Source: Sparassis latifolia
Lineage: Eukaryota > Basidiomycota > Agaricomycetes > Polyporales > Sparassidaceae
DNA length: 64,000 nucleotides
Reading direction: 5' to 3'
NCBI GenBank assembly: GCA_018466975.1
Contig: CM031561.1
Span: 1,116,001 to 1,180,000, forward strand
Within the stretch, counting starts at the first letter, position 1. The number at the start of each line of letters is the position of its first letter. The translations under genes were made by a program, and so were the position numbers. Positions 1 through 12,011 of the stretch are shown here, one piece after another. The notes beneath the pieces are model-generated. The model saw only the letters and a list, made by a program, of their open reading frames with translations. It made no database searches and was not told the origin of the DNA.

Positions 1-3000
1 GCTCCCATGAAAGCTTTAGCCTCAGAGATCGTTCGAAAGCTAGGGAAACGCCTGCAGTGGCTTTCAATCCGTGTTCGGGAACTAACTGGTAGTTTCACCG
101 GTGGCTATACCTCGTTTGAAGACTGACTGATTCATTCAGGCGATATGCAACTCACAAAAAGCGAGATTGCGGAGACACAAATTATCGTGACCACACCTGA
201 AAAGTGGGATGTCGTAACAAGAAAGCCTACAGGTGAAGGAGAGTTGGCTTCGGTACGTGAGAAGGTTCCCAATATCCGTTTCTGAGATTCACATGAAACC
301 TCCGCCCTCAGAAAGTGAGGTTGCTCGTCATTGATGAGGTGCATCTGTTGAACGACGAACGTGGAGCTGTAATTGAAACAATCGTTGCCCGTACCCTTCG
401 ACAAGTGAGCCGTTCGACTATTGAAGGCCGGCTGGAGTGTAACCGTACTCTAGGTCGAGTCAAGTCAATCTGTGATTCGTATCGTCGGCCTCAGTGCAAC
501 TCTTCCAAACTTCTTGGACGTAGCAGAGTTTTTATGGTGTGTTTTCTTGAGTGTTGTGGATTGTTCATCTCTCAACGTCATTTGCAGTGTATCACGTCAA
601 ACCGGCTTGTTCTTCTTTGATTCTTCATTCAGGCCAGTTCCTCTAGAACAACATTTTATCGGTATAAGAGGAAAACCCGGCAGTTCACGATCACGAAAGA
701 ATTTGGATCGTGTTACGTTCGAGAAGGTTGCAGATTTGGTGCGGGAAGGTCACCAAGTCATGGTTTTTGTCCACGCTAGGAAGGAGACGGTCAAAACTGC
801 TCTTGCCCTAAAGGAAGCTGCTATGGCGGATGGGATCTTGGACGATTTCAGTTGTGAGGACCACCCTTCGTTCAGTAACTTCCGCAGAAGCATCTCGGAG
901 TCCAGAAACAAAGAAATGAAGCAACTATTCGACAATGGGTTCGGTATACATCATGCAGGAATGCTGCGATCGGATCGGAACATGATGGAGAGAATGTTCG
1001 AAGCCAGAGCAATAAAGGTGAAGATGGACGTACGAGGCCGTCATCCGGTCGTGCTCATGACAATTGTGCTAGGTTTTGTGCTGCACTGCAACACTTGCGT
1101 GGGGAGTAAACCTGCCAGCACATGCAGGTCAGTTCTTTTCACATACGCTTTGCGCGCAACCTGATAGCCGATCCAGTCATCATCAAGGGAACTGAAGTGT
1201 ACGACAGCACCAAGGGGTCATTTGTCGATCTCTCTGTTCTCGATGTTTTGCAAGTCCTCGGTCGGGCAGGCAGACCGGGCATGGAGTCTAGTGGCGTTGG
1301 CTTCATTTGCACGACAGGAGATAAGCTTGCCCATTACTTGGATGCAGTGACCTCGCAAGTGAGAAAGTCATTAGTCGCTTAAACGTCAATCACTAACAAG
1401 ACTGTCCATGTAGAATCCCATTGAGTCTAAGTGCGTGCGGGAAAACTACCAGCTGTGTTGCTACTCATGTTGTCTTAGATTTACAGCCGGCATGATCGAT
1501 GCTTTGAATGCGGAGATCTCGCTTGGGACAGTGGCCAACGTACATGATGCTGTTCAGTGGCTAGGCTATACCTACCTGTTTGTTCGTATGCGCAAAAATC
1601 CCTTACAATATGGTGCGATAGCCTGTCATGTCGGCAACGTGTCAGTCTGACTTTACATCTATTAGGCCTTAGTCGTGAACAAGTCGCCGAAGATCCACAA
1701 TTGGGGAGCAAGCGCAACCAACTCGCGATTGAAGCAGCCAACAGACTTGCAGAGGCACGCATGATTACGTTCGACAAGCATACTGGCAGTTTCATGATCA
1801 CAGATCTTGGCCGTATTGCCGCGAAATATTATATCAGGCATACATCGGTTGAAACATTCAACAAGGAGTTCAGGCCTAAGATGACAGAAGCTGATGTGCT
1901 CAGGATGCTCAGTAAGAGTACGGAAGTGAGTGAAAGTTTCTCTTCATCTTTACATTAGCTTGACATGAAAACAGTTCGATCAAATCCAAGTCCGGGAGGC
2001 GGAAGTGAAGGAGTTGAAAATCATGATGGAGTTGATACCATGCACGGTACAAGTGAGTAGGCAGTAAATTCTTGGTTCTTACGCTGATGGACGCCGAGCT
2101 GATTAGGACGGCACGGATACAAGTCAAGGCAAGGTCAACATATTGCTTCAAAGTTACATCAGTGGACTTCGTCCGGAAGATTTTGCCTTGGTCTCCGATC
2201 AAGCTTATGCTGCACAGAACGGTGGTCGCATTGTAAGAGCATTGTTGGAAATTGCCATCAGTCGCAAGTGGGCAAACGTCAGCGCGGTACTCATGGGAAT
2301 GAGTAAGGCTATCGAAAAGCGTCTATGGCCATTCGACAATCCTTTGAAGCAATTTCAGCTGAAGCAAGAAGTCCTCCATAATCTCGAGAGGTGGGCTGAT
2401 GACTACACTGTCGCTGAACTGGCGACGATGTCGGCCTCAGACTTGGGCGAGTTAGTCCACCTGAATGAACGACATGGTTTGGCCATTTTAGATGCTGCGA
2501 AACAGTTCCCCACTGTCCAAATCAGATTCAGTCTACGCCCACTAGGCTTCGACGTCCTAAAGATTGCTGTTCGTGTAACACGACTGTTCAATTGGAGCTC
2601 CAGAATTCATGGTTCTGTGGAACCCTTTTGGTTATGGGTTGAAGATTCTGAGGGACTCTCTATCTTGCAGCTATCCCATCTGATATTCCGCCAGAGCATT
2701 GATACTCTGGACGTGGACTTCGTTATCTCTATCCCTAATGGACACCCCCCTCCCTCAACAACAATTCGATTTGTCTCGGACAGATGGATGGGTGCTGAAG
2801 ACGAATTGTCGGTACCGTTCACAGATCTCGTAATGCCATCACCATCCGAATGTCATACACCTCGCCTCGATGTTCCATATTTGTCACTTTCGGTGCTTCA
2901 GAATCCCATCCTTGAAGACATCCTTGCGAAGCGGTTGCATGGCTTCAATGCGATTCAAACCCAAGCTTTCTGGAGTCTAGTGAAGACGCGACGTCATGCG

Positions 3001-4398
3001 CTGCTGTGTGCACCCACGGGTTGTGGTAAGTCTGTTTTGGGTCGAATAACGGTCTGGTGAGTCTGTCGTACCATTCTCCTTCCTCTCGATTAATCGACGG
3101 ACAATTAAAGGGCAACACTAAACCAAGCGCCGAACAATTCGTGGGTTCTCGTTGTCGCGCCTCGCCGAAGCGTCGCACTTGAGTTGGTCACGGACTTACG
3201 TCTAGTGTCAAAAGCCTTGAATATTGCCGTGGAAATATGCACGCATGGATCCCTCTTCAAGCAATCTCCAGCAGACGTTCGGGTGGTGACCGCAGCTGAC
3301 CTTCTCCTCGCTCTGTCAAACCAGCCAAGGGGCAAGATGCCACTGTCAGGTTTACGACTCGTGTTGTGCGAGAACATGGAGCTCCTCGATTCGGCGTACG
3401 AACTTGGCCTGTCGTTATTGTTGCGTGCTACACAAGCATATCCAGTGCGATTTGTTGGCCTCTCGTCATCACTGAACGACCCAGCGGACCTTGCGGCGTG
3501 GCTCGATGTTGACCCACTGGCTCTTCACAGCTTCCGCCCAAGTGATCGAGACCAAGCATTGACTGTCAGCAGCCAAACATTCACGATCCCGCAGTCTGCA
3601 GCGCTATTCAAGGCGATGGCGAAGCCTGCTCACACCGCTATTCAGGAGAGACGCGGAGAATCTGCAATCGTCTTCGTTCCGTCCCGTGGCCAGTGCCGCT
3701 CCGTCGCTTTGGACTTGATTACCCAGTGCGCGCTGGAGATGGAGACATCTAGAGGATATCTTCCGGCCGAAGTTCCGTTCGAACAGGTTGAACATTACAC
3801 ATCCAGGCTACAGGATCGTGGTCTCGTGGATTTCATATCGCGCGGCGTGGCTTTTTTCCACCAGGATATCACTCGAGCGGACCGCACCGCGATCCTCGAG
3901 CTGTATGCTGAGGGTCTCGTGCGAGTCCTCGTCGTGCCCCACGACTCCTGCTGGTCGCTGCCTGTCCGGGCAGCAACCGTGATAGTCATGGGTACCCAGT
4001 ACGTTCATATCCCACCGGGTGGCGAAGAGCGACAAGTGCGAGATTACAGCCTCGAAGAGCTCGTTCGCATGCAGGGGCGCGCAGTGCGCCACAACGCCGC
4101 CGGCCATTTCCACCTGTTCTGCCAGGCAGAAACGAAGGACACGATCACACGCTTCCTCAACGAAGGTCTCCCGCTCGAATCGAAGTTGCTAGAAACCGGC
4201 GATCTGCAAACGTGGTACAGAGACAGACGGAAAGACGGGAGCATCGCGGACAAACAGCAAGGCGTTGACGTGCTGTCGATGACCTTCCTCGCTCGACGAC
4301 TGATCAGCAATCCTGCATACTACGACGCCACCTCCACTGCTATCAACGAGCTTCTTTCACGAATAACAGATCAATTGGACGACGCAGTCACGGAATAG
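1..4398 (+). CDS. SLH1: Slh1/ASCC3-type Ski2-like RNA helicase, 3' part (5' end outside window)
   Basis: Partial gene with 13 visible exons: 1-88, 140-252, 312-404, 454-536, 588-1017, 1073-1127, 1177-1358, 1414-1430, 1479-1612, 1666-1925, 1975-2052, 2107-3056, 3111-4398. They sum to 1,256 codons plus stop. Family role: tandem-cassette ATP-dependent helicase of the ribosome-quality-control trigger (RQT) or ASC-1 complex, close kin of spliceosomal Brr2. The sequence enters at motif Ia of cassette 1. It shows DEVH (about residue 75), GLSAT, the HHAGM motif, QVLGRAGRP (about residue 315), a winged helix, then a Sec63-type unit with [10 protein letters not shown]. Cassette 2 is degenerate: Walker A TGCGKS, LCENM where DExH is expected, LSSS, and MQGRAVRH for motif VI. 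The protein stops soon after the second cassette, so the usual C-terminal Sec63 unit is missing. Cassette 1 and the first Sec63 unit resemble ASCC3 more, while parts of cassette 2 (LSSSL, VPSR) recall Brr2. Confidence 0.88.
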
Positions 4399-4514
4399 CT
4401 GATAAAGTAGTTATACGACAAGAAATATTACAAGCCTTCCTGTAGACAGAGAACGCACAGTAGCCCTCATCTAGTGACTCTAGTGATTGAGATGCCGCCG
4501 TCCGTCGACCCTTA

Positions 4515-6347
4515 TTACAAATACTTCTCGAGCCCCTGCAGTCGTTCCGCGGCACGTTTCAGTGTGTCAACGTCCTTGCAGAAGGCGAAGCGGGCGTAGT
4601 TTTCTCCGATAGAGGTATGTTCTTCGCAGTAGAACTGAATACACAACGACTCAGTTGCGGCGATGCACTGAGCACTGTGATGAACTTACTTCGCTCACGG
4701 GGATGGAAGATACTCCGATCTCCATCGCAATGAACCAACATGCTCTGTTGACAAGGATGATTAGCAAGTATGATATAACTGGTCGATACGACGCACTTGA
4801 AGTCCCGCCCTCTTCCTCGGACACTTTCGGGGAATGGGTAGTCATCAGGCCACTTCACGCCTGAGATATCCTGATAAAATGTATGTCAGCTGCTATGATA
4901 TCTGGTAGATAGATAGTCTTGTACAAGTAAGATGAAGTAGGTGCCCTCCGGACGGGTATATTTCATGCCCAGTTTATCGAAGGCATCCATCAAGACTCTC
5001 CGTCGTTCATCATACTCCTTGACCTGCTGGTCAACGAATCCGCGTTCCTTGACTTGTTCTAGTCCATACGCTGCAGCCTCTTGCAGAGGGGAGTTGGAAC
5101 AGAAGACTATGCGAGTGGTCGCTGCCAGAGTGGGCTTGATGATCGAAGGCGGGCCGATCAGCCATCCCACCCGCCAGCCCGTCGCAGAGAACAGTTCTAA
5201 GTTACGGGTGAGGTTTCCACATTAAACCGTGACGAAAGTTAGTTACTCACTGCCAGCAGAACCAACAGTCACTGTACGGTCCCACATGCCGGGTAAATTG
5301 GCAATGCGAACGTGCTTCTTGTCGTCGAACACCAGGAAGTCGTACTGCAGAAAAACCTGTTGATAGCGAGAATATGGGTTGCAATATGCATGTGACATAC
5401 CACTTCGTCTGACATGACGAGTAAGTTATGCTCTTCCGCAAGAGCGGCAATCTTCTCCAATTCCTCTCTAGTGAAGACCTTCCCGACGGGATTGTGAGGA
5501 GTGTTGACGATGATCATCTTCGTGCGCGGCGTAATTGCCCGTCTGTAGATGCGCTTATCAGTACCTTGGATTCTGAAAGAAAGGCACATGTACTTACTTC
5601 AGCTCGTCCCAATCAATGACCCAATCGTTGCTCGTAGGTTTGTCGGATGCCGTGTGAGGGTGCAAAGGGACGTACACGGGAACACCGCCGTTGAAGGTGA
5701 TGGACGGCAGATATTGGTCGAAGAAGGGCTCAAACATGATGACTTCGTCCCCCTGCTCCAGGAAGGCAACGAACACAGAGTACTGTCCTATCTCCTCCAT
5801 GAGACGTCATGCGACAACTCGAAACGGTCAAATCTCGCCTTCGTTCGCCCCGCTAGTGACCAATATCTCAGAGTTCACGTCGAGCTCCCTTCCAAACTGG
5901 GGACCGTAGTGCTTCGCGATAGCTTCACGCAAACGCTGTCTGCCCTTCGGGTGAGAGTAATGGTTGGTCTCAACCCTGTTCAGGGCCTGCTGGGCACCCT
6001 CTCTGACCCAGGCCGGGGGAGCGAAGTTCATGTAACCCTGCCCAAGGTTGAGACAATCCGAGGGAAGATTGGCCGCACTGCGTGATATTCATACCCCGCA
6101 TCGACGATGGCTGCAGACGGACCTACTTGAATATTGACCAAACATCCTCGGCCAATGCCCTACCCTCTTTCAATCGCGAGGAGAACGGCACGAGATTGGA
6201 ACGGTCTTTCTGTGGGTTGACGCCGTTGACGCCATTGACATGGGACTGGGCTGATGTAGACATCCTGGAAGCGGATCTAGCGGGTAGTAGAGATGCACGA
6301 AGCGCAGTCAGCAAACGAGTCGGATGAGGGCGAGTCACTGCGAGCAT
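4515..6347 (-). CDS. BNA3: Kynurenine--oxoglutarate aminotransferase-like, probably mitochondrial
   Basis: PLP-dependent class I/II aminotransferase. Nine exons on the minus strand: 6127-6347, 5839-6077, 5598-5787, 5401-5542, 5251-5344, 4925-5196, 4797-4870, 4690-4744, 4515-4634; 468 codons. Family role: transaminates kynurenine to kynurenate and uses related substrates. Visible motifs are LGQGYMNFAPP, SHPKGRQRLREAIA, NTPHNPVGKVF, SDEVYDFLVFDD and the PLP-lysine motif SAGKLFSATGWRVGW. The lysine codon itself is split by the intron 5197-5250. The chosen ATG opens an Arg/Ser-rich stretch (LLTALRASLLPARSASR) typical of a mitochondrial presequence. A second ATG at 6263 would give a cytosolic form. 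The intron at 5788-5838 starts with GC rather than GT. Stop-side neighbour is the helicase (convergent, 116 bp). The specific substrate is inferred from family resemblance. Confidence 0.9.
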
Positions 6348-7465
6348 ATCTCCTGGGCTGCTGAGCTGCTGAGATGTTAGAAAAGGGCCTATCAGACGAG
6401 TCACCCACTTTATCGTCAAGATGGCGTCAATCGCACTCTCTTGGATAGATAGCCAATGAAGAAAGGTGTCACCCACCTCTGTCGGAGCGTACGTTGGGCT
6501 GCGAAACTGGACGGGCGAGGTTCCCTGGTTATATGAACCAAGTGTGCGAGAGGGGATCAATACGAGGGGTTCGGATTGGTGACTTGTCGCACACTGGTGA
6601 TTTATCAAGTACCATGGGATGCGCTCTCCACGGAAGAAGGTCGAAAACGACAGTGATACGCCACAAGCTCTACTATTGTCAACCGCACCATTTCGATGGC
6701 CTCTGCGATGCGCAGTGACTACATTCCCACTTATCAGACTGAAAACGTGGAAGGTTGAGTCGCAGACATTCCAATACATTCATATCGGTTGCGACTCGCT
6801 AAGTACAGCACAGCTGTAAGCTACTCATCATCGTAGATCTGGGGAAGGGGACACATGTACATGCCCGTCACTGCAGCAATTCTCCACGCACTTACAGCGC
6901 TGCATAATTCGTGAAACTCGCAGCAGTATTTGGCTGGCGCAGCATCGGAAGGAGGCAGGTCGAGGCCGGTCACGAGATCCCTTGCCCACTCAAGAGTTCG
7001 AACAAAAGTACCGTTTGTCGTGCACCTCATAAGAAAAATGAGTAGGCCACATGATACTATTCAGAGGCCCTGGGACGGGCTGAAAAGCGGAGTCGACAAA
7101 TGGAGCCCTGAATGCCGGGTGGCTGGAACGATATGGGTTTGTTTGCACGGCAAATTCCGCGAGTTTCACGCAATTATGCAAAGCGCTGTACCCTGCCGAG
7201 CAGCCCGAGCTCGACAAAAATATCTGAGATACCCGTTTGGGAAAATCCGCGGACCCCGGAACGAAGTGTCGGAAATTGTTCGTGTTCTCCGCATTCACGC
7301 TGGCCTCGCGCTCTCCACTGATGAACGAAGACTCTGTACATCAGCTAGGGACCATCCAGGAGTGAGCATTATGCACCCGCCAGAGTTGACGCGTCGTGGC
7401 TGAATATCCGTTATTATCTCAGAATTTCCAGTGTTTCACCGTCTCCCATTCCAGATCATTCACCC
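6348..7465. other. Intergenic, divergent promoter region
   Basis: About 1.1 kb between the divergent aminotransferase and ankyrin-FYVE genes. Several open frames of 60-160 codons occur on both strands, but none has recognisable motifs or plausible exon-intron structure. I see no RNA gene or repeat. Confidence 0.5.
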
Positions 7466-10400
7466 ATGCAGGAAGGCTCTGACGATGAGGATGAGTTTGT
7501 CTATTCCGGCGTGTCCGCAGTTCCTCCAGCGGGTCCCGAGCCTGAGCACGAACTTCAGTCTCTTCCTGATCCGCTGTCCGGCACTCCTAGTCCTGTCAGT
7601 CCCGCGAGCCCTCATCCCACTTCTAAGAGCCATATCTCGCCTGCTCAGCTTGAGGCCCTGCATGCTGCTGCTGCATCAGGAGATTTGACACGCGTACGGG
7701 ACCAATTCAGAGCTACCATCGAGACTAGCGACGTCGAGCCTTTTGCCTTGGCAAACGATGCTTCCCCGTACAGGTCTGACCGCATTACATGCCGCTGCAA
7801 GTAGAGGATACTTGGACATCGTCAAGTGGTGTAAGTGTCGTCTTCGGAGCCGTGCATTTCTACATGACATTCACATGTGACGTAGTGGTGGCAGAGTGCG
7901 GGGCTATACCCGACATCGAGGACAAGGAGGGCGAGGTACGTGTCGTGCGACTCGTCAGGCTGGTCTTTACTGCAGTCTGACAGTAAATGGAATAGACGGC
8001 ATTGCACAAAGCCGCACTTCACGGTCACCTCACCGTAATCATGTACCTATTACCAGACAGAGCCGACGTCCATGCCCAGGATGCAGATGGGTGGACTGCG
8101 TTGCACAATGCATGCTCCAAGGTAGCCCTAAGTTTACTCTTCTTACGTATATATCGGCTCACAGCAAATAGGGATATTTGGATATTGTCAGATGGTTATG
8201 TGAGAGCGGGGGGGCTGCTTCCGAGATAGATGGCGTCCGGGCTATCAACGTAAAGAGCAAGGGCGGATGGACGCCTCTGAGTGAGTTTCATTGTCGTTTC
8301 ACTGTTGCCCATTGGAGAAACTATTTGCTTGTAGTGAACGCCGCATCTAAGGGACACTTACCTGTCGTATTATATCTCTTGAACAAGCAATCGGCAGATC
8401 CTCTAGTCAGGAACAACTGGGGTGAAACCGCCTATGATGTTGCAGCAGCAGTTTTTGAAGTGTGGATCTGCGAGGTGCGCTGTATTGATCCTTAGTGCGA
8501 CGTTGCACTCACTCCAATCTCAGGTCCTCCAAAAAGTTGAAGCCGATCAATGGCGCAGCACCGCCGCACAATATAACCCTCTCGCAGTACATACGACGGT
8601 ACCGGTTCTCTTGTACGAGAATCAGAGGCTCGACATGCGACTGAAGACACTCGCCGTGTCCGGTGGACGACCCAAATTCTCGGCCTCCGGGCTTGGTAGA
8701 CACGGTCGTCGCCCACCCTTCGAATTGCGCTTGCCCTCACCAGACGAGGAACCGGAGAGAACGGTGGTTGCAGCGTGGCGCAGCGATGTGCACTTGCCAT
8801 TGCGAGAGGATCCATGGACGTTGCCCAAGCCAAGCTCTCATGATGGGCCATCGAGAGAGGGCTTGGAGAGAAGCCACTTCTGGCTGTATGTTCTCACTTA
8901 ATTTATTTTGTGCGCAGCTGCTGAGGCTTCGATCAGGTCTGATTGGACGTTAGACGTCACACATCCCGGTGTCGATGCGGGAGATGGATGGCAGTACGCC
9001 CATTCTTTCGACGACTCAGACGATCAGTGGACGGCGGAATTACCGGCACCACTCGAACGGCTGTTGAACGGTAATGGTGCCGTTACTGCGGGCCTCGGTG
9101 GCAGTGGTTCTCGCAGCCGAGCTAGCTCATCCTCCAGCTCAAGTTCCCGCCGGGATTCCCATACACAAACTTGGGTGAGACGTCGGCGCTGGGTACGCGT
9201 GATGCGCCGACGTTTGGATATCCCTCCGCTACCGTTCCTTCAACCGGATGGATCGTGGTACCATCTCGCTGCAGATGGCACATTGATTCCTTATACTGAG
9301 CCTGATGAGAGCGACTTCGGCGACGGCGACGGCCAAGAACTCAGTCCGATGAGAAGCATGACATTCGGACAAGACTACGTGGCTCGGGCACGGTATATGG
9401 CTGGCAGCCCGTATGAGGATTCGGATGAGAGTAACGGGTCTAATTCTGCTCTGGAGGCTAGGAGGGCCATCGCCAAACTGGAACGGGCGACTATGGAACT
9501 GCGTCAAGGCATATTGAGCAGGTCTTCATATCCACTCGCGCGTATGATTGTACTCATACAGTGACAGGTGACGACGACGCGGAACGAAAGACGCAGGCAG
9601 AGGTACTGTACAACGCATATAACCGAGAGCTGGAACGAAGAAGACTTGCGAGCGGTGCGCAAGGTTGGCTGCACTCTGGCGACGGTATGTCTCTCTGGAT
9701 ATATTCTTGACCGACTTCGTTAACACGGTCGCACAGAAGACGATGAAGTCGAGGACGACGATTCCGATGAAGAATTCCACTATCCTGGCTGGGAGCCGGC
9801 GACCCCTCGTCCTGCATCCCTCCGCTCTTCAGTGACAGATTACTTCAATCGACCTAGCGGCTCTCGAGGGCCAACAGACTTGACTCCCCACCTCTCACAG
9901 GCACCTGAGTTCCGCGTGCCCACTCATGAAGCACCTCAGAAAGTTCTTACTCCCAGATGGATCGCTCCAACCCCGCATCAGGTACATGCTCACTGGGAGC
10001 GGGACGAAGTTGTCAGCGAATGCCGAGAGTGTCGCCGTAGGTTTAATTTTTTGATCCGCAGAGTGAGTCTGCATTCCTTGTTCCCCAACGCTGAGCTGAC
10101 GCCCTACCCACTTAGCATGTAAGTTATTCATGCTACTCACATGTTAAAAGCGACGTCCTTGACCTGCTTGCAGCACTGCCGTCGATGTGGTCGTATCTTC
10201 TGCGACCGCTGCTCCTCGTACAGAGCACTACTCGATCCTTCTGACGTCGTGCACGACCCATCTTTCCCTGAGCCTTCCTTTGTTACCGCCTCTTCACAGC
10301 GAGTATGTCGGCAATGTTACGAAGAGGTCACCGCAAGCGTCCCAAATGGTCTGCATACCACGCGAACCACTTCGATGGAGCGCATTGTAGTCGACCAACA

Positions 10401-10966
10401 AAGATTGTCACTACCCAGTTCGAACGGCAACAGACAGTCCAGCTCGCAATTGAGTGATCTGGCGGAGTATGTCGGTGTTTCCCTCATGTTTTGCTGGGTC
10501 GCTGAGTATTCCTTCTTTCAGGTGCCCGGTGTGCAACACGAACTTGGCAGATCTGGGTCCTGCTTCCGAGCAGGAAGCACACGTCAAAAATTGTTTGGAA
10601 GGGGGCAGCGGGACTTCCCCTCAACTGGCTAAGTATCTTGTGTACAAACTTCCCGCACAAAGCACCCTGATTGGGATTGAATGTGAGCTTTCAATCCTCC
10701 ATTGTGCATTATCTGACTGTCGTTACGTAGGTGCGATATGCTTGGAAGAGTTCCTCGTAGGTACGGAATTTCGTTATATTACATCTGTCAGCGTTGTTGA
10801 CAAGTCTCCTCAGGTTCCACTGTGGCTCGGTTGAGTTGCCTTTGCACGTTCCACAACGGTACGTTATTGTCTTGGCTTGCCTCTGCAATCGTCATCACCG
10901 TTCTTGTCAGCTTGTCTCTCGTCATGGCTGCAGCGTGGAAGAAGCTGCCCCGTGCATGCTCGCTAG
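7466..10966 (+). CDS. Ankyrin / DysF-like / FYVE / RING multidomain protein (putative endosomal E3 ligase)
   Basis: Exons: 7466-7830, 7886-7935, 7996-8121, 8172-8280, 8335-8474, 8524-8885, 8937-9508, 9568-9684, 9737-10062, 10116-10118, 10174-10466, 10522-10682, 10731-10760, 10814-10858, 10911-10966; about 917 codons once one extra C at 7763-7766 is discounted. Order: acidic N-terminus; ankyrin repeats (about residues 60-290, for example GLTALHAAASRGYLDIV and DGWTALHNACSKGYLDIV); a DysF/peroxin-like segment (about 384-480, WQYAHSFDD ... VRRRRWVR); acidic linker; FYVE finger (about 697-760, WERD, RRHHCRRCG, RVC); CPVCNTNL..H..C mini-finger (about 821); C-terminal RING (CAICLEEF ... CLCTFH ... 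CPVH). FYVE domains bind PtdIns3P and the C-terminal RING resembles yeast Pib1, so a ubiquitin ligase on endosome or vacuole membranes is inferred. Unusual points: a 3-nt exon, one GC-AG intron (9509-9567), and the frame break. Confidence 0.85.
10116..10118 (+). other. 3-nt microexon (single His codon) in the FYVE finger
   Basis: The bases CAT lie between an acceptor (..CTTAG, ending 10115) and a donor (GTAAGT, from 10119). The flanking introns, 10063-10115 (53 bp) and 10119-10173 (55 bp), both have normal size and GT..AG ends. Including it gives the canonical FYVE signature RRHHCRRCG; skipping it gives RRHCRRCG with one histidine lost. Phase is zero on both sides. Confidence 0.8.
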
Positions 10967-11079
10967 CGATGAGCTGTAGTCTTCCTGCTCCTCGCCTTTA
11001 ACGCTCGTCTGCTACTGTTACGTCTGTGACGCCCCCTAATGATACACACTAACGCTACACGTTACCCGCGAGTCTCATC

Positions 11080-12011
11080 TTACCAGTCGGAGTAGCAACG
11101 TATCTTACTCTCGTCCACCCGTATTACCTTTGAATAGTCTTCTTCGTCTGGATATACAATATCCTGGCCCTTCCGACCGTCATCTTGATTGTCTTCAAAC
11201 CATGTAGATGGATCGTCGTCGTCCGAGGAGGAGTCGTCACCCTCCATGTCAGATTCAGTGGGTTTGTGGTTCCTTTGAGAGAGTCAGTTTCACGATGTCG
11301 CAAAGCCCCGTAATTGACTTACATAAATGCCCACATACGAGCTTCCATCTGTGCTCGCGTCTCCGACTCGCCCTTGATGGGCAGACCTTGCCGTCGCTTT
11401 CGTTCAATGTGCTCCTGCTGCCGTTTGAGGTTCAGCGCATGGCCCTCCTGCTCAAGCCGTATCGCCTCCTCCAACGTGAAGTCAGAATGGGCGCCATTGG
11501 GCTGAGGCAACTATATTCACAGTGCTTAACAACGACGGCAATCACGAAAATGGCTTGGACGTACGTATCCGGCCAAAGCTCTCTGCTTGGCGGTAATGGG
11601 ACGGTACGTTGGTGTTGGCCGTTGAGCACTTGCATCGATGGTCATAGGTTCAGGGTCATCCTCGATCTTGGTCCGTTGAAGCCTGTCTTGTATTGCCTGC
11701 ACTCCCACCAATTCAACCAATCGGGCTTCGATTGCGGCCTGCTCGGCGTTCATCCGCTGTGCATAGGTGGAAGAAGAGGCGGTCCTGGTAGCGTCAAATG
11801 GTCAAAATGAAACACACTGTCGGACAAAAGTGAAAGGGGCATACGGTTCTGCTAGAGCCTTCGCATTCCGGTTGTACAAATCGTGCAGCTCGCGCGTGGT
11901 CATCTGGTCAATCCTGCGCGGCTTGGGTGGCGCAAGAAAACCAGGCGGCACGCCCGAGTTGCGGTTCCTGGTCCGGGTAGGTGACACACGGCTTCGGGCT
12001 GGTGAAGACAT
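11080..12011 (-). CDS. Conserved-looking protein of unknown function, acidic C-terminus
   Basis: Four exons on the minus strand: 11845-12011, 11565-11784, 11323-11510, 11080-11272; 255 codons, divisible by three with consensus splice sites. I do not recognise the family. The N-terminus is basic and Pro/Ser/Arg-rich (SPARSRVSPTRTRNRNSG). Helical segments follow (TTRELHDLYNRNAKALAEP, QAAIEARLVELVGVQAIQDR, TLEEAIRLEQEGHALNLKR, a likely coiled coil). An acidic stretch with DDSSSDDDDPSTWFED and DIVYPDEEDYSKVIRVDESK ends the protein. No signal peptide or membrane segment is seen. It converges on the FYVE gene with 113 bp between stop codons. A nuclear role is possible from the charge pattern but is not shown. 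Confidence 0.7.

Noticed and set aside
537..587. Apparent coding read-through after VAEFL in the helicase
   Set aside because: The 51-bp segment has GT..AG ends, and its removal gives the conserved order [18 protein letters not shown].
6930..7403. Plus-strand open frame of about 157 codons upstream of the FYVE gene
   Set aside because: Arg/Ser-rich composition with no motif, overlapped by an equally good minus-strand frame; consistent with chance.
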